DNA of 64,000 bases from Lysobacter niastensis (lineage in GTDB: Bacteria > Pseudomonadota > Gammaproteobacteria > Xanthomonadales > Xanthomonadaceae), in contig NZ_JADLZT010000009.1 of NCBI RefSeq assembly GCF_015453285.1, positions 111,561 through 175,560 of the forward strand, read 5' to 3'. The notes below the pieces were generated by a model. That model did not search any database. It was given only the letters and a program-made list of their open reading frames with translations, and was not told where the DNA came from. This document shows positions 19,116 to 29,427 of this stretch, piece after piece; position 1 is the first letter of the stretch, and every line of letters starts with the position of its first letter. Made by a program: the position numbers and the translations under genes.

Positions 19116-21437
19116 ATGTCGATTGTTGTTTCCCGTCGCACCCTCACCCAGTCCATCCTCTCGCTGCTGATCGTGCCGGCAGGATTCGCTGTGGGCTCCG
19201 CCCAGGCCGCTGACTTCTTCGTTCGCACCGACGGCGGTGACGCCACGCAATGTAACGGCAAGGCTGACGCTCCCTATTCCGGCAGCGGCACCGGCCAGAA
19301 CTGCGCGTGGAAGCATCCTTATTTCGCGCTGCCGAACAGCGGCACGCCGCGTATCGCCGGCGGCGACACGCTGTACATCGGTTCCGGTGAGTACATGATC
19401 GGCTACGGCGCGCCCGGCATGGGCGGCGGCTGTGCGACCGGCGACAAGAGCGCGTGCTCGCTCAGCAAGATCCCCAGCGGCGCGAGCGCCACTGCCAAGA
19501 CCCGCATCCTCGGCAAGGGCGCGACCGCGCCGAAGCTGTGGGGCGCCGGCGGCACCTGGAGCGTGCTGAACCTCAACGGCAGCAACAACGTCGAGATCGG
19601 TAACCTCGAAATCACCGACAAGGACCAGTGCATCAAGGGCCACAGCAACGCTGCGGCCAAGTGCGCCACCACCGGCAACTGGGCCTCGATCGGCCTGTCC
19701 GCCAGCGCCTCCAGCAACGTCTACCTGCACGACCTCAACATCCATGGCCTGGGCCTGCACGGCGTCAACGCCGGCGGTCTCGCCAACTGGACGATGGAGC
19801 GCGTCAAGATCAACGCCAACGGCTGGGCCGGCTGGGACGGCAACGTCGGCGAATCGTCGAGCAGCAACAGCGGCCAGATGATCCTGCGCCAGGTCGAAAT
19901 CGCCTACAACGGTTGCGGTGAGAACCCGTCGACCGGCGAGAAGGTCAACTGCTGGGGCCAGAAGGCCGGCGGTTACGGCGACGGTCTGGGCACCTACTAC
20001 ACCGGCGGCCAGTGGCTGATCGAGGACTCCGACGTCCACCACAACACGTCCGACGGCGTCGACCTGCTGTACCTCGACGGCAAGGCCGGCACCACGCTGA
20101 CCGTGCGTCGCCTGCACTCGTACGCCAATGCCGGCAACCAGCTCAAGACCAACGGCAACGCGACGATCGAGAACTCGGTCCTGACCGGCTACTGCAGCTA
20201 CTACAGCGGCAAGGGCTTCATGCAGGCCGGCGACCAGTGCCGCGCCAACGGCAACGCGCTGTCGATCTCGATGGTGGACGGCAACGTGGTGAACGTGCGT
20301 CACAACACGATCGTCAGCGAAGGCCAGGGTGCGATCATGAACACCGGCGGTTCGGCTTCCGCGAAGCTGAACATCCAGAACAACGCCATCATCGGCAAGC
20401 CGTACTACCTGGCGGCCGTCGCCGGCACCAACGTGCAGTCGATCGGTCACATCGTCTACAACAGCACGGCCACGGTGAGCTACGCCGGCAACCTGTTCTA
20501 CAACGTCAAGAACAGCCAGTGCCCGTCCGGCAGCGTCTGCCAGGATCCGAAGCTGACCAACACGAACCTCGCCTCGTTCGACGCGCAGCCGCTCGCCGGC
20601 AGCCCGGTGATCGACAAGGTTCCGGTCATCAGCGGCGTGACCAGCGACTTCGTGCTGGCTCCGCGTCCGTCGGGTGCCCAGGCCGACATCGGTGCTTATG
20701 AAGTCCAGGCCGGTGGCACCACTCCGCCGCCGACCAATCCGACCCCGCCGCCGGTCGATCCGACCCCGGCCCCGGTCTGCACGCGCGCCACGCCGTCCGT
20801 CAGTCTGTCGGGTTCGACGGCCGCCGTTGCCGCCGGCTCCGCGGTCACGTACACGGTCAACGTCAAGAACAACGATAGCGCCGCCTGCGCCAACACCAGC
20901 TTCGCCCTGGCCCGCACGGTTCCGGCCGGTTGGACCGGCACGCTGTCGGCTGGCAGCGTCTCGCTGGCTCCGGGTGCCTCGGGTTCGGCCACGCTGCAGG
21001 TGACCTCGTCGGCCACGGCCGCCGCGGGTGGCTACGGCATCGGCACCGGCGTCAGCAGCGCGGCGGGCTCTGCCCACACCGCCAGCGCCTCGGCCACCTA
21101 CACGGTTGCCGCGCCGGCTGCTCCGGCTCCGACGACGCTGACCGAGACGCTGACTCCCAGCCAGTCGGTCTACAACGCCGGCACCAAGGTTGCGATGACG
21201 GCGCGCGTGCTCAAGGCGGGTGTTGCGGTCAAGGGCGCGAGCGTCCGCTTCGAGGCGGTCAAGCCTGACGGCGTCACCAAGATTGCCGGCACCGTCATCA
21301 CCGACGCCAGCGGCTACGCCAAGTGGAGCTTCGTGAGCGGCACCGGTCCGAGCTCGATCGGCAGCTACAAGGCCAAGTCCGTCGCCACCAGCGGCACCGC
21401 GACGGTGACGGCCAGCACGACCTTCCAGGTCAAGTAA
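19116..21437 (+). CDS. Secreted right-handed parallel beta-helix protein
   Basis: A 773-residue exported protein. It has a Sec signal peptide cleaved after SAQA (about residue 31). Residues about 35-530 have Asn/Gly-rich repeats typical of a right-handed parallel beta-helix (VYLHDLNIHGLGLHGV, MILRQVEIAYNG, WLIEDSDVHHNTSDGV), the fold of pectate lyases and other polysaccharide-active enzymes. A Pro/Thr linker (about 533-555) leads to an Ala/Ser-rich Ig-like domain (about 556-665) resembling NEW3-type modules, and a final Ig-like domain (about 670-773). Catalytic residues cannot be assigned by eye. It stands alone and could be a polysaccharide lyase or a surface-binding protein. Confidence 0.85.
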   Translation: MSIVVSRRTLTQSILSLLIVPAGFAVGSAQAADFFVRTDGGDATQCNGKADAPYSGSGTGQNCAWKHPYFALPNSGTPRIAGGDTLYIGSGEYMIGYGAPGMGGGCATGDKSACSLSKIPSGASATAKTRILGKGATAPKLWGAGGTWSVLNLNGSNNVEIGNLEITDKDQCIKGHSNAAAKCATTGNWASIGLSASASSNVYLHDLNIHGLGLHGVNAGGLANWTMERVKINANGWAGWDGNVGESSSSNSGQMILRQVEIAYNGCGENPSTGEKVNCWGQKAGGYGDGLGTYYTGGQWLIEDSDVHHNTSDGVDLLYLDGKAGTTLTVRRLHSYANAGNQLKTNGNATIENSVLTGYCSYYSGKGFMQAGDQCRANGNALSISMVDGNVVNVRHNTIVSEGQGAIMNTGGSASAKLNIQNNAIIGKPYYLAAVAGTNVQSIGHIVYNSTATVSYAGNLFYNVKNSQCPSGSVCQDPKLTNTNLASFDAQPLAGSPVIDKVPVISGVTSDFVLAPRPSGAQADIGAYEVQAGGTTPPPTNPTPPPVDPTPAPVCTRATPSVSLSGSTAAVAAGSAVTYTVNVKNNDSAACANTSFALARTVPAGWTGTLSAGSVSLAPGASGSATLQVTSSATAAAGGYGIGTGVSSAAGSAHTASASATYTVAAPAAPAPTTLTETLTPSQSVYNAGTKVAMTARVLKAGVAVKGASVRFEAVKPDGVTKIAGTVITDASGYAKWSFVSGTGPSSIGSYKAKSVATSGTATVTASTTFQVK

Positions 21438-21524
21438 GCGTCACAATCCTCGGAGTGCCCGGGAGACCGGGCACTCTTTCCTTTGAAGGCGGCCGCAGAG
21501 CTGCATCACGGAGACAGGGGATCC

Positions 21525-21812
21525 ATGCACGACGAGACAGAGGAAGAAGAGCGTCAGGAAGAAGTGACGACGGCGCGGCGGGGACGCCGTGCACTGTACG
21601 GAGAAGCACTGACACCCGCGCAGCGGGCCGCGCGTTACCGCAAGCGCAAGCAGCAGCGCATGGGAGCGGCGATGGAAAACCTCGCCGACGCCAGCGATGC
21701 GCATCTGCTGGAACTGCTCTACCACCACCTGGCAGGCGAAAGTACGACAACGCCCAGTGCCATCGTGGCCCAGGTGTTGATGGAGTTGTTGAGGCGGTAT
21801 CCGGACGATTGA
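21525..21812 (+). CDS. Small basic/acidic protein of unknown function
   Basis: A 95-residue protein that I do not recognise. It has an acidic N-terminus (about 12 residues rich in Asp/Glu), then a basic segment, LTPAQRAARYRKRKQQRM, which resembles short basic motifs in small nucleic-acid-associated proteins, and a helical C-terminus ending LMELLRRYPDD. The ATG at 21525 was chosen over the one at 21483 because AGGGG and GGAGA lie just upstream. It follows the beta-helix gene by 87 bases and ends 22 bases before a strong terminator, which supports it being a real gene. Confidence 0.65.
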   Translation: MHDETEEEERQEEVTTARRGRRALYGEALTPAQRAARYRKRKQQRMGAAMENLADASDAHLLELLYHHLAGESTTTPSAIVAQVLMELLRRYPDD

Positions 21813-21834
21813 ACAGTGCCGGCATTCTCGCCTG

Positions 21835-21870
21835 AAGAAAAAGCCCGCCATTCGGCGGGCTTTTTCTTTT
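21835..21870. terminator. Bidirectional intrinsic terminator
   Basis: A perfect 13-bp inverted repeat (21837-21849 with 21854-21866, loop ATTC) with A-run on the left and T-run on the right, so it works in both directions. It lies between the convergent small gene and the MscS-family gene. The GC core is the same as in the ssrA terminator. Confidence 0.92.
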
Positions 21871-21914
21871 GTTGCGGCCCCGCGATGGAGCAGCAAGTCC
21901 GGAGCTTCTGTGCG

Positions 21915-24416
21915 CTATCTGCCTTCTTCGTGTCCCTGAGATTCTCCCTCGGCGCCCTCTTCCTGCGTGGGTGAAGGCGCCAGTGCCGACTGCGCCTCCG
22001 GCGAAACACTACGCAGGTGCACGTCCTGCTGCGGATAGGGAATCTCAATCCCGGCACCCACCAGGCTCGCGTAGACGCGGGACACCAGGTCGCTACGGAT
22101 GTCGACCGAATTGTCGAAGTCGTACGTCCAGGCGCGCACGGTGAAGTTCAGTGCGCTCGCGCCCAGTCCGGTGAACAACACCACCGGCGCCGGCTCCTTG
22201 GCGACGCCGTGGGTAGCGTCGGCCGCTGCCTTCAACAGCGCAGCGACCTGTGCAGGCTCCGATCCATAGGCGACGCCCACGTCGACGTCGAGGCGGCGGT
22301 TGCGATCCAGCAGCGTCCAGTTCACGACCTTCTCGGACAACAGCGTGCCGTTGGGCACGATGACGTCGGCGCCCTCGAAGGTCTTGATCGTGGTCGCGCG
22401 CATGCCGATGTCGCGGACCCGTCCGGTCGTACCGGTGATGTCGACCACGTCGCCCGGCTGGATCGGCCGCTCGAACATGAGGATCAGTCCGGATACGAAG
22501 TTGTTGACGACGTTCTGCAGGCCGAAGCCGATGCCGACACCCAGCGCGCCGAACACGAACGCCAGCTGGCTCACCTTGAACCCGGCCGCCGACAGCGCCA
22601 CCACCAGCCCCAGCAGCAGCAACGCGTAGTAGGTCAGTGACGCGACACTGTTGCCGACACCGCGCGGCAGAGCCATCTTCGTCAACAAGTGCTCCTGCAG
22701 CAGGTAGCGCACCGTCTTGGCCGCCCAGAACGCGATCAGCACCGACACCGCGAATACCAGGACGTGGCCGAGGCTGATCGAGATCTCGCCGAACCGGAAC
22801 GTATGCTTCAGCGCCCCCTCGGCCAGCGCGTACGCCGGACGGAAGATGCGGAACCGGTTCATCGCGAAGGCCAGCCACATGATGACCGCGGCGGCGGTGA
22901 GCAGGCGAGCGAACAACTGCAGCAATGGCAGGCCGTCGCTGGGTCCGATCCGGAACCGGTGCACGCCGCGCTGCACGAGCACCCAGTGCAGGATCGCCAG
23001 GAAAACGGTGACGGCCGAATGCAGCACCAGGCCGAAATAGCCGCTGTCGATGATGCCGCTGGTCAACATCTCCGCGAGAGAGACATTGCCCAGAATGTTC
23101 GAGGCCGCGGAGATCGCCAGCAAACCCATACTGCCCCAGGCGGCGACATGGATGACCTTGCCTATCCTCCCTGCCAGTCCCGAGTAGCTGGCCTTGCGCG
23201 AACGCCACAACAGCCAGAGCGTCAGCAGCATCGCCAGCAAGGTCAGCCCCAGGTGGTAGGAGCGATAGAAGAAGCCGTTGGCAAGGAAGAGGAAGCCGAG
23301 CCGCTCGAGCAGATACAGGCCAGCGGCGACGTACGGCCACGGGCCAAGCAGGCGACTGCTTTCCGGAGGCATCAATCGCAGCACAGGCACCAGCGCGACC
23401 AGCATCGCGATTTGGTGCAGCAGCAGCGGCGCATCCGGCTCGAATACCAGCACGCCCATCATCGACAGCAGCAACCAGGTCGAAACCGGCCGCCGCAACA
23501 CCTTGTCGGCCGCCGCGAAACGCGGGTCGGCCACGGAGGCCTCCGCGCGCCGGCTGCGGTAGCCGAGCCACAACAGCAGCGGCAGCAGCAACAGTTGGAA
23601 CAGGTTGAGCACGCGCGTGTTGCCCAGGTTGGCGGCGCTGTATTCCCGCAGGAACCCGAGCTCGATCTTCATGCCCGAGACGAGGGATTCGAGCGCACCC
23701 TGCCCGACCGCGCTCCGGCTGGTGTCGGCCCACAGCGGCGGGGCATCGATGCGGACCAGCCGGCTGTCGATGTAGTCGATGGCGAGGGCCACGACTTTCA
23801 ATCCTGCCTGGATCCGCGAATCGATCGAGTTTGCGCGCCGGCCGAGGGCGATCTGCTGCGCCAGTGGCGTCGACAGGGCCTGTTCGGCAGCCTTGAGTTG
23901 GGTCACCAGCGAATCCACGCGGGCCGACAGCGCTGCCGGCATGTCGCCACGCGCCGCAATCGCCTGCGTCGCCTCCCAATCGGCGCGGCGGTGCGCGAGA
24001 TCGTCGGCATCCACCGCATACGGCGCGGTGGCATCGCGCATGTCCTTCTGCCAGCGCGAGAACTGCCTGGCGTCAAACTTCCAATGGCGTTCCAGGCTCT
24101 CCAGCCGCATCACCGGCAGGGTGCGCAGCTCGTCGCCGCGGAACAGCTTCGCCTTCGTTTCGACCGAACGGGCAATCGCCTCCAGCCGCGGCGACAGCGA
24201 TGCGGTCGGGTCCGCGGACGAAGCGCGCAGCACCACTTCCTCGGCGAAGCGCTCGTCACTGTCGGCGCGGGAGGGAATGTCCGCGACCGGGATGGCTGCT
24301 GGCCCCTTCGCTTCCGCATCGCCGGGGCTCGCGGCCACCTGCGCGGATGCGGAATGACTGGCGAGCGCGAGCGCGGCGCAGAAGATCCAGGCCAGCCATC
24401 CGAACCGAACGAGCAT
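21915..24416 (-). CDS. MscS-family mechanosensitive channel, large type
   Basis: An 833-residue inner-membrane protein. A signal peptide (cleavage near ASAQ, residue 26) precedes a periplasmic helical domain of about 240 residues, then about ten predicted membrane segments (280-640). The C-terminal MscS core is clear: the pore helix region FVFGALGVGIGFGLQNVVNNFVSGLILMFE, then the beta domain PIQPGDVVDITGTTGRVRDIGMRATTIKTFEGADVIVPNG. The layout is that of MscK/YbdG-type large channels. Its likely role is release of solutes on osmotic downshock. It ends with an acidic Gln/Glu-rich tail. It is transcribed on its own. Confidence 0.9.
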   Translation of the reverse strand: MLVRFGWLAWIFCAALALASHSASAQVAASPGDAEAKGPAAIPVADIPSRADSDERFAEEVVLRASSADPTASLSPRLEAIARSVETKAKLFRGDELRTLPVMRLESLERHWKFDARQFSRWQKDMRDATAPYAVDADDLAHRRADWEATQAIAARGDMPAALSARVDSLVTQLKAAEQALSTPLAQQIALGRRANSIDSRIQAGLKVVALAIDYIDSRLVRIDAPPLWADTSRSAVGQGALESLVSGMKIELGFLREYSAANLGNTRVLNLFQLLLLPLLLWLGYRSRRAEASVADPRFAAADKVLRRPVSTWLLLSMMGVLVFEPDAPLLLHQIAMLVALVPVLRLMPPESSRLLGPWPYVAAGLYLLERLGFLFLANGFFYRSYHLGLTLLAMLLTLWLLWRSRKASYSGLAGRIGKVIHVAAWGSMGLLAISAASNILGNVSLAEMLTSGIIDSGYFGLVLHSAVTVFLAILHWVLVQRGVHRFRIGPSDGLPLLQLFARLLTAAAVIMWLAFAMNRFRIFRPAYALAEGALKHTFRFGEISISLGHVLVFAVSVLIAFWAAKTVRYLLQEHLLTKMALPRGVGNSVASLTYYALLLLGLVVALSAAGFKVSQLAFVFGALGVGIGFGLQNVVNNFVSGLILMFERPIQPGDVVDITGTTGRVRDIGMRATTIKTFEGADVIVPNGTLLSEKVVNWTLLDRNRRLDVDVGVAYGSEPAQVAALLKAAADATHGVAKEPAPVVLFTGLGASALNFTVRAWTYDFDNSVDIRSDLVSRVYASLVGAGIEIPYPQQDVHLRSVSPEAQSALAPSPTQEEGAEGESQGHEEGR

Positions 24417-24509
24417 GAACGCCTCCGTCAGAACCTGACGCCGCGAGTCTAGGTCATGCAGTCAGGCGCGCATAAGACGCCCCCGCCTCGACCATCTCTG
24501 GCTATAACG

Positions 24510-24537
24510 AAAAAAACCCGCCAATCGGCGGGCTTTT
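24510..24537 (-). terminator. Intrinsic terminator downstream of tex
   Basis: The stem CCCGCC/GGCGGG (24517-24522 with 24527-24532), extended by A/T pairs, is followed on the minus strand by six to seven U residues. It lies 18 bases after the tex stop. Confidence 0.85.
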
Positions 24538-24554
24538 CCAGGTACTGCCGGGCA

Positions 24555-26924
24555 TCAGTCTCCGCGTTTGGCGCGGGCGAATGCGTGGGCCAGGGCGTTG
24601 TTGGCGGGAGCCGGTGCCGGCTTGGCTGCCGCAAAGCCACGACCCGGGTCGCGCGGACCTCGTCCATCGCGCTGCCCGCCACGCGCGTCACGCTCATCGC
24701 GCGAGGGACGCGGCGCGGGCGCCGCATCGTCCAGCCGGCGCGTCAGGGCGATGCGCTTGCGCGGGATGTCCACCTCGATCACGCGCACCTTGACCACGTC
24801 GCCGGCCTTCACGACCTCACGCGGGTCCTTCACGTACTTGTCCGACAGCGCCGAGATGTGGACCAGGCCATCCTGGTGCACGCCGATGTCGACGAAGGCG
24901 CCGAACGCGGCGACGTTGCTGACCACGCCCTCGAGGATCATGCCGACCTTGAGGTCCTTGATGTCCTCCACGCCGTCGGCGAAACGCGCCGCCTTGAACT
25001 CCGGACGCGGGTCGCGGCCGGGCTTCTCCAGCTCCTTCAGGATGTCGCGCACGGTCGGCACGCCGAACTTCTCATCGGTGAACTGCTCGGCCTTCAAGCC
25101 GCGCAGCAACGGCGCGTCGCCGATGACCTGCTTCACTTCGCGGCCGCACTGCTTGAGGATGCGCTCGACCACCGGATACGCCTCCGGGTGCACCGAAGAC
25201 GCGTCCAGCGGCTGGTCGCCGTCGGCGATGCGCAGGAAGCCGGCGCACTGCTCGAAAGTCTTGTCGCCCAGTCGCGGCACTTTCAGCAGTTCCTTGCGGC
25301 TTCTGAAAGCGCCGTTCTGGTCGCGGTAGACCACGATGTTCTCGGCCACGGTCGACGACAGGCCCGACACGCGCGTCAACAAGGCGGCCGACGCGGTGTT
25401 GACGTCCACGCCCACCGCGTTCACGCAGTCCTCGACCTTGGCGTTGAGCGCGCGCGCCAGGCGGAACTGGTCGACGTCGTGCTGGTACTGACCGACACCA
25501 ATCGCCTTGGGCTCGATCTTGACCAGTTCTGCCAGCGGGTCCTGCAGGCGGCGCGCGATCGACACGGCGCCACGCAACGACACGTCCAGGCCTGGAAATT
25601 CCTTGGCCGCGAACTCCGAGGCCGAGTACACCGATGCGCCCGCCTCGCTCACCACGATCTTCTGCATCTTCTGTTCGGGCGCGAGCTTGATCAGGTCGCC
25701 GGCCAGCTTGTCGGTCTCGCGCGAGGCCGTGCCGTTGCCGATCGCGATCAGCTCGACCTGGTGCTTGGCGCACAGCGCGCGCAGCACCATCAGCGACTGG
25801 TCCCACTGCCGCTTGGGCTCGTGCGGGTAGATCGTCGCGGTATCGACCAGCTTGCCGGTACGGTCGACGACCGCGACCTTGACGCCCGTGCGCAAACCCG
25901 GATCGAGGCCGAGCACGGCCTTCGAACCGGCCGGCGCGGCCAGTAGCAGATCCTTGAGGTTGTCGCCGAACACGTCGATCGCCTCGGCCTCGGCCTTTTC
26001 ACGCGCCTGCGCGAACAGGTCCAACAACAGGTGCAGATGCAGCTTGGCCTTCCAGGTCAGGCGGCAGCTGTCGAGCAGCCATTTGTCCGCCGGACGCCCC
26101 TTGGCCTGGATGCCGGCATGCACCGCCACGCGCCCTTCGGCCAGCAGGTGACCAGCTTCGGCATCACTGCCCGGGTCGAGGTCGAGGAACAGGAACTCCT
26201 CGCGGCGGCCGCGGAACAACGCCAACAGGCGGTGCGACGGAATCTTCGCCAGCGATTCGGCGTGGTCGAAGTAGTCGCGGTACTTCGCGCCTTCGTTTTC
26301 CTTGCCCTCGGCAACCCGGGCACGGATCACGCCGACTTCGTGCAGCCAGGTGCGCAACTCGCCGACCAACTGCGCGTCCTCGCCCCAGCGCTCCATCAGG
26401 ATCGCGCGAGCGCCATCGAGAGCGGCCTTGGCATCGGCCACGCCCTTCTCTGCGTCGACGAAGCTGGCGGCGAATTCTTCCGGCACGAGCATCGGATCGG
26501 CGACCAGCCCGTCGGCCAGCGGCTCCAGGCCGGCTTCGCGCGCGATCTGCGCACGCGTGCGGCGCTTGGGCTTGTACGGTAGGTACAGGTCTTCCAGGCG
26601 CGCCTTGCTGTCGGCGGCCTCGATGTCGGCACGCAGTTCGCCGGTGAGCTTGCCCTGCTCCTCGATGCTGGCCAACACGGCGGCGCGACGGTCTTCCAGT
26701 TCGCGCAGGTAGGTCAGGCGCACCTCGAGGTTGCGCAGCTGCGTGTCGTCGAGCCCGCCGGTGACTTCCTTGCGGTAGCGCGCGATGAACGGCACGGTCG
26801 CGCCTTCGTCGAGCAGCGCGATGGCGGCGAGGGACTGGGCGGGCTGGGCGCCGATCTCGTCGGCGATGAGGCGGGCGATCTTGTCGGCGATCTGCCGCGC
26901 GGACTTGCTGGCGTTGTCTTGCAT
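24555..26924 (-). CDS. tex: Transcription accessory protein Tex
   Basis: Tex is an RNA-binding protein related to eukaryotic Spt6. The 789-residue protein has the Tex N-terminal helical region ([19 protein letters not shown]), the YqgF-like domain ([18 protein letters not shown]), helix-hairpin-helix segments ([20 protein letters not shown]) and an S1 RNA-binding domain ([21 protein letters not shown]). The last 60 residues are a low-complexity Arg/Gly/Asp/Pro/Ala tail. The ATG at 26924 ([14 protein letters not shown]) was chosen, since the longer frame adds unconserved, Arg/Pro-rich sequence. It is a single gene with its own terminator. Confidence 0.96.
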   Translation of the reverse strand: MQDNASKSARQIADKIARLIADEIGAQPAQSLAAIALLDEGATVPFIARYRKEVTGGLDDTQLRNLEVRLTYLRELEDRRAAVLASIEEQGKLTGELRADIEAADSKARLEDLYLPYKPKRRTRAQIAREAGLEPLADGLVADPMLVPEEFAASFVDAEKGVADAKAALDGARAILMERWGEDAQLVGELRTWLHEVGVIRARVAEGKENEGAKYRDYFDHAESLAKIPSHRLLALFRGRREEFLFLDLDPGSDAEAGHLLAEGRVAVHAGIQAKGRPADKWLLDSCRLTWKAKLHLHLLLDLFAQAREKAEAEAIDVFGDNLKDLLLAAPAGSKAVLGLDPGLRTGVKVAVVDRTGKLVDTATIYPHEPKRQWDQSLMVLRALCAKHQVELIAIGNGTASRETDKLAGDLIKLAPEQKMQKIVVSEAGASVYSASEFAAKEFPGLDVSLRGAVSIARRLQDPLAELVKIEPKAIGVGQYQHDVDQFRLARALNAKVEDCVNAVGVDVNTASAALLTRVSGLSSTVAENIVVYRDQNGAFRSRKELLKVPRLGDKTFEQCAGFLRIADGDQPLDASSVHPEAYPVVERILKQCGREVKQVIGDAPLLRGLKAEQFTDEKFGVPTVRDILKELEKPGRDPRPEFKAARFADGVEDIKDLKVGMILEGVVSNVAAFGAFVDIGVHQDGLVHISALSDKYVKDPREVVKAGDVVKVRVIEVDIPRKRIALTRRLDDAAPAPRPSRDERDARGGQRDGRGPRDPGRGFAAAKPAPAPANNALAHAFARAKRGD

Positions 26925-27030
26925 TGCTTCCGGTCGTCTGCCCCCGGAATGCGGGGGATGCCGCGATTGTGGCAACGCCGGAGCGTTCGCGGAACCCGTT
27001 GACAGATGGGTTTTTCGGCCGGTCGGACCC

Positions 27031-27063
27031 GAAAAAGAAACGGGCCGCATGGCGGCCCGTTTC
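27031..27063 (-). terminator. Intrinsic terminator of the OmpA-like gene
   Basis: A perfect 12-bp stem (27037-27048 with 27052-27063, three-base loop) is followed on the minus strand by a U-tract (A-run 27032-27036), 22 bases after the stop of the OmpA-like gene. Confidence 0.9.
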
Positions 27064-27085
27064 GACGATGCGGTAACCCGTGCTC

Positions 27086-27850
27086 TTACGACTGGATTGG
27101 CACCAGCGTGATCTCGACGCGGCGGTTCTGCGCACGGCCGGCTTCGGAATCGTTGCTGGCCACCGGACGTCCTTCGCCTGCACCGACGATGATGAAGCGC
27201 TCCCGGTTCAGGCCGCGGCTCATCAGGTAGTTGCCGACGGCGGCAGCGCGGCGCTCGGAGAGGGCCTGGTTGTACGCATCGGTGCCAACGCTGTCGGTGT
27301 GGCCGGCGACCTCGACGATGGTCTGGTTGTATTCCTGCAGCGTGCGGGCGACGTCGTCCAGCACCGGGAAGAACTCGGGCTTCAGGGCCGACTTGTCGAA
27401 GTCGAAAGTGATGCCGCTGGGCATGTTCAGCGTGATGTTGTCGCCCTGGCGCACGACGTCGACGCCGGTGCCGGCCATCTGTTCGCGCAGCTCACGCTCC
27501 TGGCGGTCCTGGTAGTTGCCGATCGCGGCACCGGTAAGACCACCTACGCCCGCGCCGACGAGAGCGCGCTGGCGACGTTCGGTGGCGTCGTCGCCACTCA
27601 GCAGGCCCGCCGCGACACCGGCCAGCGCACCGATGATGGCGCCCTTGCTGGTCTTGCTCATGCCCTGCTGCTGTTGCGGCGCCTGCTGCTGTTGCGGGTA
27701 GGTCTGACCCTGCGGCGGATAGGGCTGGCCCTGCGGCGGGTACGGCTGCGGTTGCTGCTGGCCGTAGTAACCATTGCTGCCGGTCGCGCAGCCGGCCAGC
27801 GTCGCGGTCATCGCCGCGATCGCGAACATCATCTTGATCTGTGCCTTCAT
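27086..27850 (-). CDS. OmpA-family outer membrane lipoprotein
   Basis: A 254-residue lipoprotein with lipobox LAGC near residue 21. After it comes a Gln/Pro/Tyr-rich low-complexity stretch (about 25-65) with PYPPQGQ repeats, then a glycine-zipper segment ([18 protein letters not shown] and [16 protein letters not shown]), and a C-terminal OmpA-like peptidoglycan-binding domain (about 145-254) with [35 protein letters not shown] and RAQNRRVEI. The plan matches YiaD-type proteins, which tether the outer membrane to the cell wall. It is monocistronic. Confidence 0.92.
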   Translation of the reverse strand: MKAQIKMMFAIAAMTATLAGCATGSNGYYGQQQPQPYPPQGQPYPPQGQTYPQQQQAPQQQQGMSKTSKGAIIGALAGVAAGLLSGDDATERRQRALVGAGVGGLTGAAIGNYQDRQERELREQMAGTGVDVVRQGDNITLNMPSGITFDFDKSALKPEFFPVLDDVARTLQEYNQTIVEVAGHTDSVGTDAYNQALSERRAAAVGNYLMSRGLNRERFIIVGAGEGRPVASNDSEAGRAQNRRVEITLVPIQS

Positions 27851-27954
27851 ATCGATCCTTGTGGGGGAGAGCCTGAACAGGGTTCCAAGCTAACCACGTC
27901 CGGAACGATTGCAGGTGACGGGAACCTGACCGGATGGTCGTTCGTCGATGCACA

Positions 27955-29427
27955 TCACTCCGGCATCAAGGCCGCCGCGAGTCCGGCATCGAGCCGTTCG
28001 TTCCAGTCGCCCATCAGCGCCAGGTACAGCAGCTTGTCGAACTCGGCACCGAAGCGGCCGATCACTGCATCCGGATCGGGAATCAGCTTCGCATCGGCGA
28101 TGAGACCGAAATGCACGCGACCGTTGTAACTGAGGATCGAAATGCCGACGCCGATCGAACCGGTCTGCGGCACCCAGAACATCATTTCGCGCAGCTGGCA
28201 GCCGGCCAGATACAGCGGCTGTTGCGGACCGGGCACGTTGGTCGCCACCGCCGTCGCCTTGCGGCTGAAAAGGTCGAGCGCCAGTCCCTGGACTTGCGAC
28301 GGCGCCATGCCCAACGCAGCAAGAAGCCCATAAGCAACAACAGCTTGCCTTGAGTTCTTCAAGTCTTGCATGCACTGCGTTATCCGCTCGAGCCGGCGAA
28401 TCGGATTGCCCTCGCCGACTGGCAGGTCGAGGAACACCAGCCCGAAGTGGTTACCCAGCTTCTTGGCATGTTCGAGCGGCCGCAGGTTGACCGGCACCGT
28501 CGCGCGAAGCGTCACGCCGTCGACATCCTCGCCGCGTTCCATCATGTAATGCCGCAGCGCGCCTGCGGCGGTCGCCATCAGGACGTCATTGACCGTGCAG
28601 TCGCAGGCGCGGCCGACGGCCTTGACCTCTTCCAGATCGAGCGGCTCGGCCCACGCCACGCGCTTGCTCGCACCAAGGCGGCCGCGCAACAGCGACGGCG
28701 GATCGTCCGGCAGCGTGAGCGCATGCAGCAGTTCGCGCGCGATCTCACTGCCCTCCTTCGCCAGCACGCCCGCCAGGCCAGGATCGCGATAGAGATCCAT
28801 GCCCTTCTCGACGACCTTGCTGCCCAACTGCATGTAACGGTCGACGGCTCCCACGCGACGGGCGACATCGGCGTGATCCTGCTTGAGCCACGCACGCGGC
28901 AGTTCCTCGTCCTTGCCTGGCTCCGGCGAGGTGTCGGTCAGCGACAACAGCACCTGTACCAGCGCGATGCCGTCGGCATAGCTGTGGTGGATGCGCGCGA
29001 CCAGCGCCGAACCACCGTCGTAGCGCTCGACAAGATGGAACTGCCACAGCGGGCGGTTATGGCTCAGCGGGGTCGAAGCGAGCTGGCTGACGAAGCGCTC
29101 GAGCGCACGCTTGCCGCCGCGGCCGGGCAAGGCCGCCAGTTGCACGTGCCAGTCGAGATCGAAGTTCTCGTCGGTCTGCCACGACGCGCCGGCCGGCGTG
29201 TCGACGGCCTTCTGGCGGAACCGGCGGTAGGCCAGGAAGCGCTGCTTGACCACCTTGCGCAGACGTTCGAGCGACATCGGCTCGGCAAACATCAGCACGC
29301 CGGTGATCATCATCGGATTGGTCGGCCGCTCCATGCGCAGCCAGGCGGTGTCCACCCTTGTCATTGCTTCGCGTCGCGTCGTCCTCGCGCGACGTGCGCG
29401 TTTGCCTTGCGCTTCTGCCGTGGCCAT
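27955..29427 (-). CDS. Wax ester synthase / diacylglycerol acyltransferase (WS/DGAT) family
   Basis: A 490-residue member of the WS/DGAT family, which transfers acyl groups from acyl-CoA to fatty alcohols or diacylglycerol to form storage lipids. The catalytic HHxxxDG motif is intact as HHSYADG at 147-153. Further family motifs are PLSHNRPLWQ, the conserved NDVLMATAAGALR and PVNLRP in the middle, and ATNVPGPQQPLYLAGC near the C-terminus. The ATG at 29427 has a strong GGGAGGG ribosome site, and the longer frame lacks one. The N-terminus is basic (RARRARTTRR). No other lipid gene is adjacent, so the substrate is unknown. Confidence 0.9.
   Translation of the reverse strand: MATAEAQGKRARRARTTRREAMTRVDTAWLRMERPTNPMMITGVLMFAEPMSLERLRKVVKQRFLAYRRFRQKAVDTPAGASWQTDENFDLDWHVQLAALPGRGGKRALERFVSQLASTPLSHNRPLWQFHLVERYDGGSALVARIHHSYADGIALVQVLLSLTDTSPEPGKDEELPRAWLKQDHADVARRVGAVDRYMQLGSKVVEKGMDLYRDPGLAGVLAKEGSEIARELLHALTLPDDPPSLLRGRLGASKRVAWAEPLDLEEVKAVGRACDCTVNDVLMATAAGALRHYMMERGEDVDGVTLRATVPVNLRPLEHAKKLGNHFGLVFLDLPVGEGNPIRRLERITQCMQDLKNSRQAVVAYGLLAALGMAPSQVQGLALDLFSRKATAVATNVPGPQQPLYLAGCQLREMMFWVPQTGSIGVGISILSYNGRVHFGLIADAKLIPDPDAVIGRFGAEFDKLLYLALMGDWNERLDAGLAAALMPE

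Noticed and set aside
22689..24452. A 587-residue open frame opposite the MscS-type gene
   Set aside because: Antisense shadow, with Gln/Arg/His-rich low-complexity translation.
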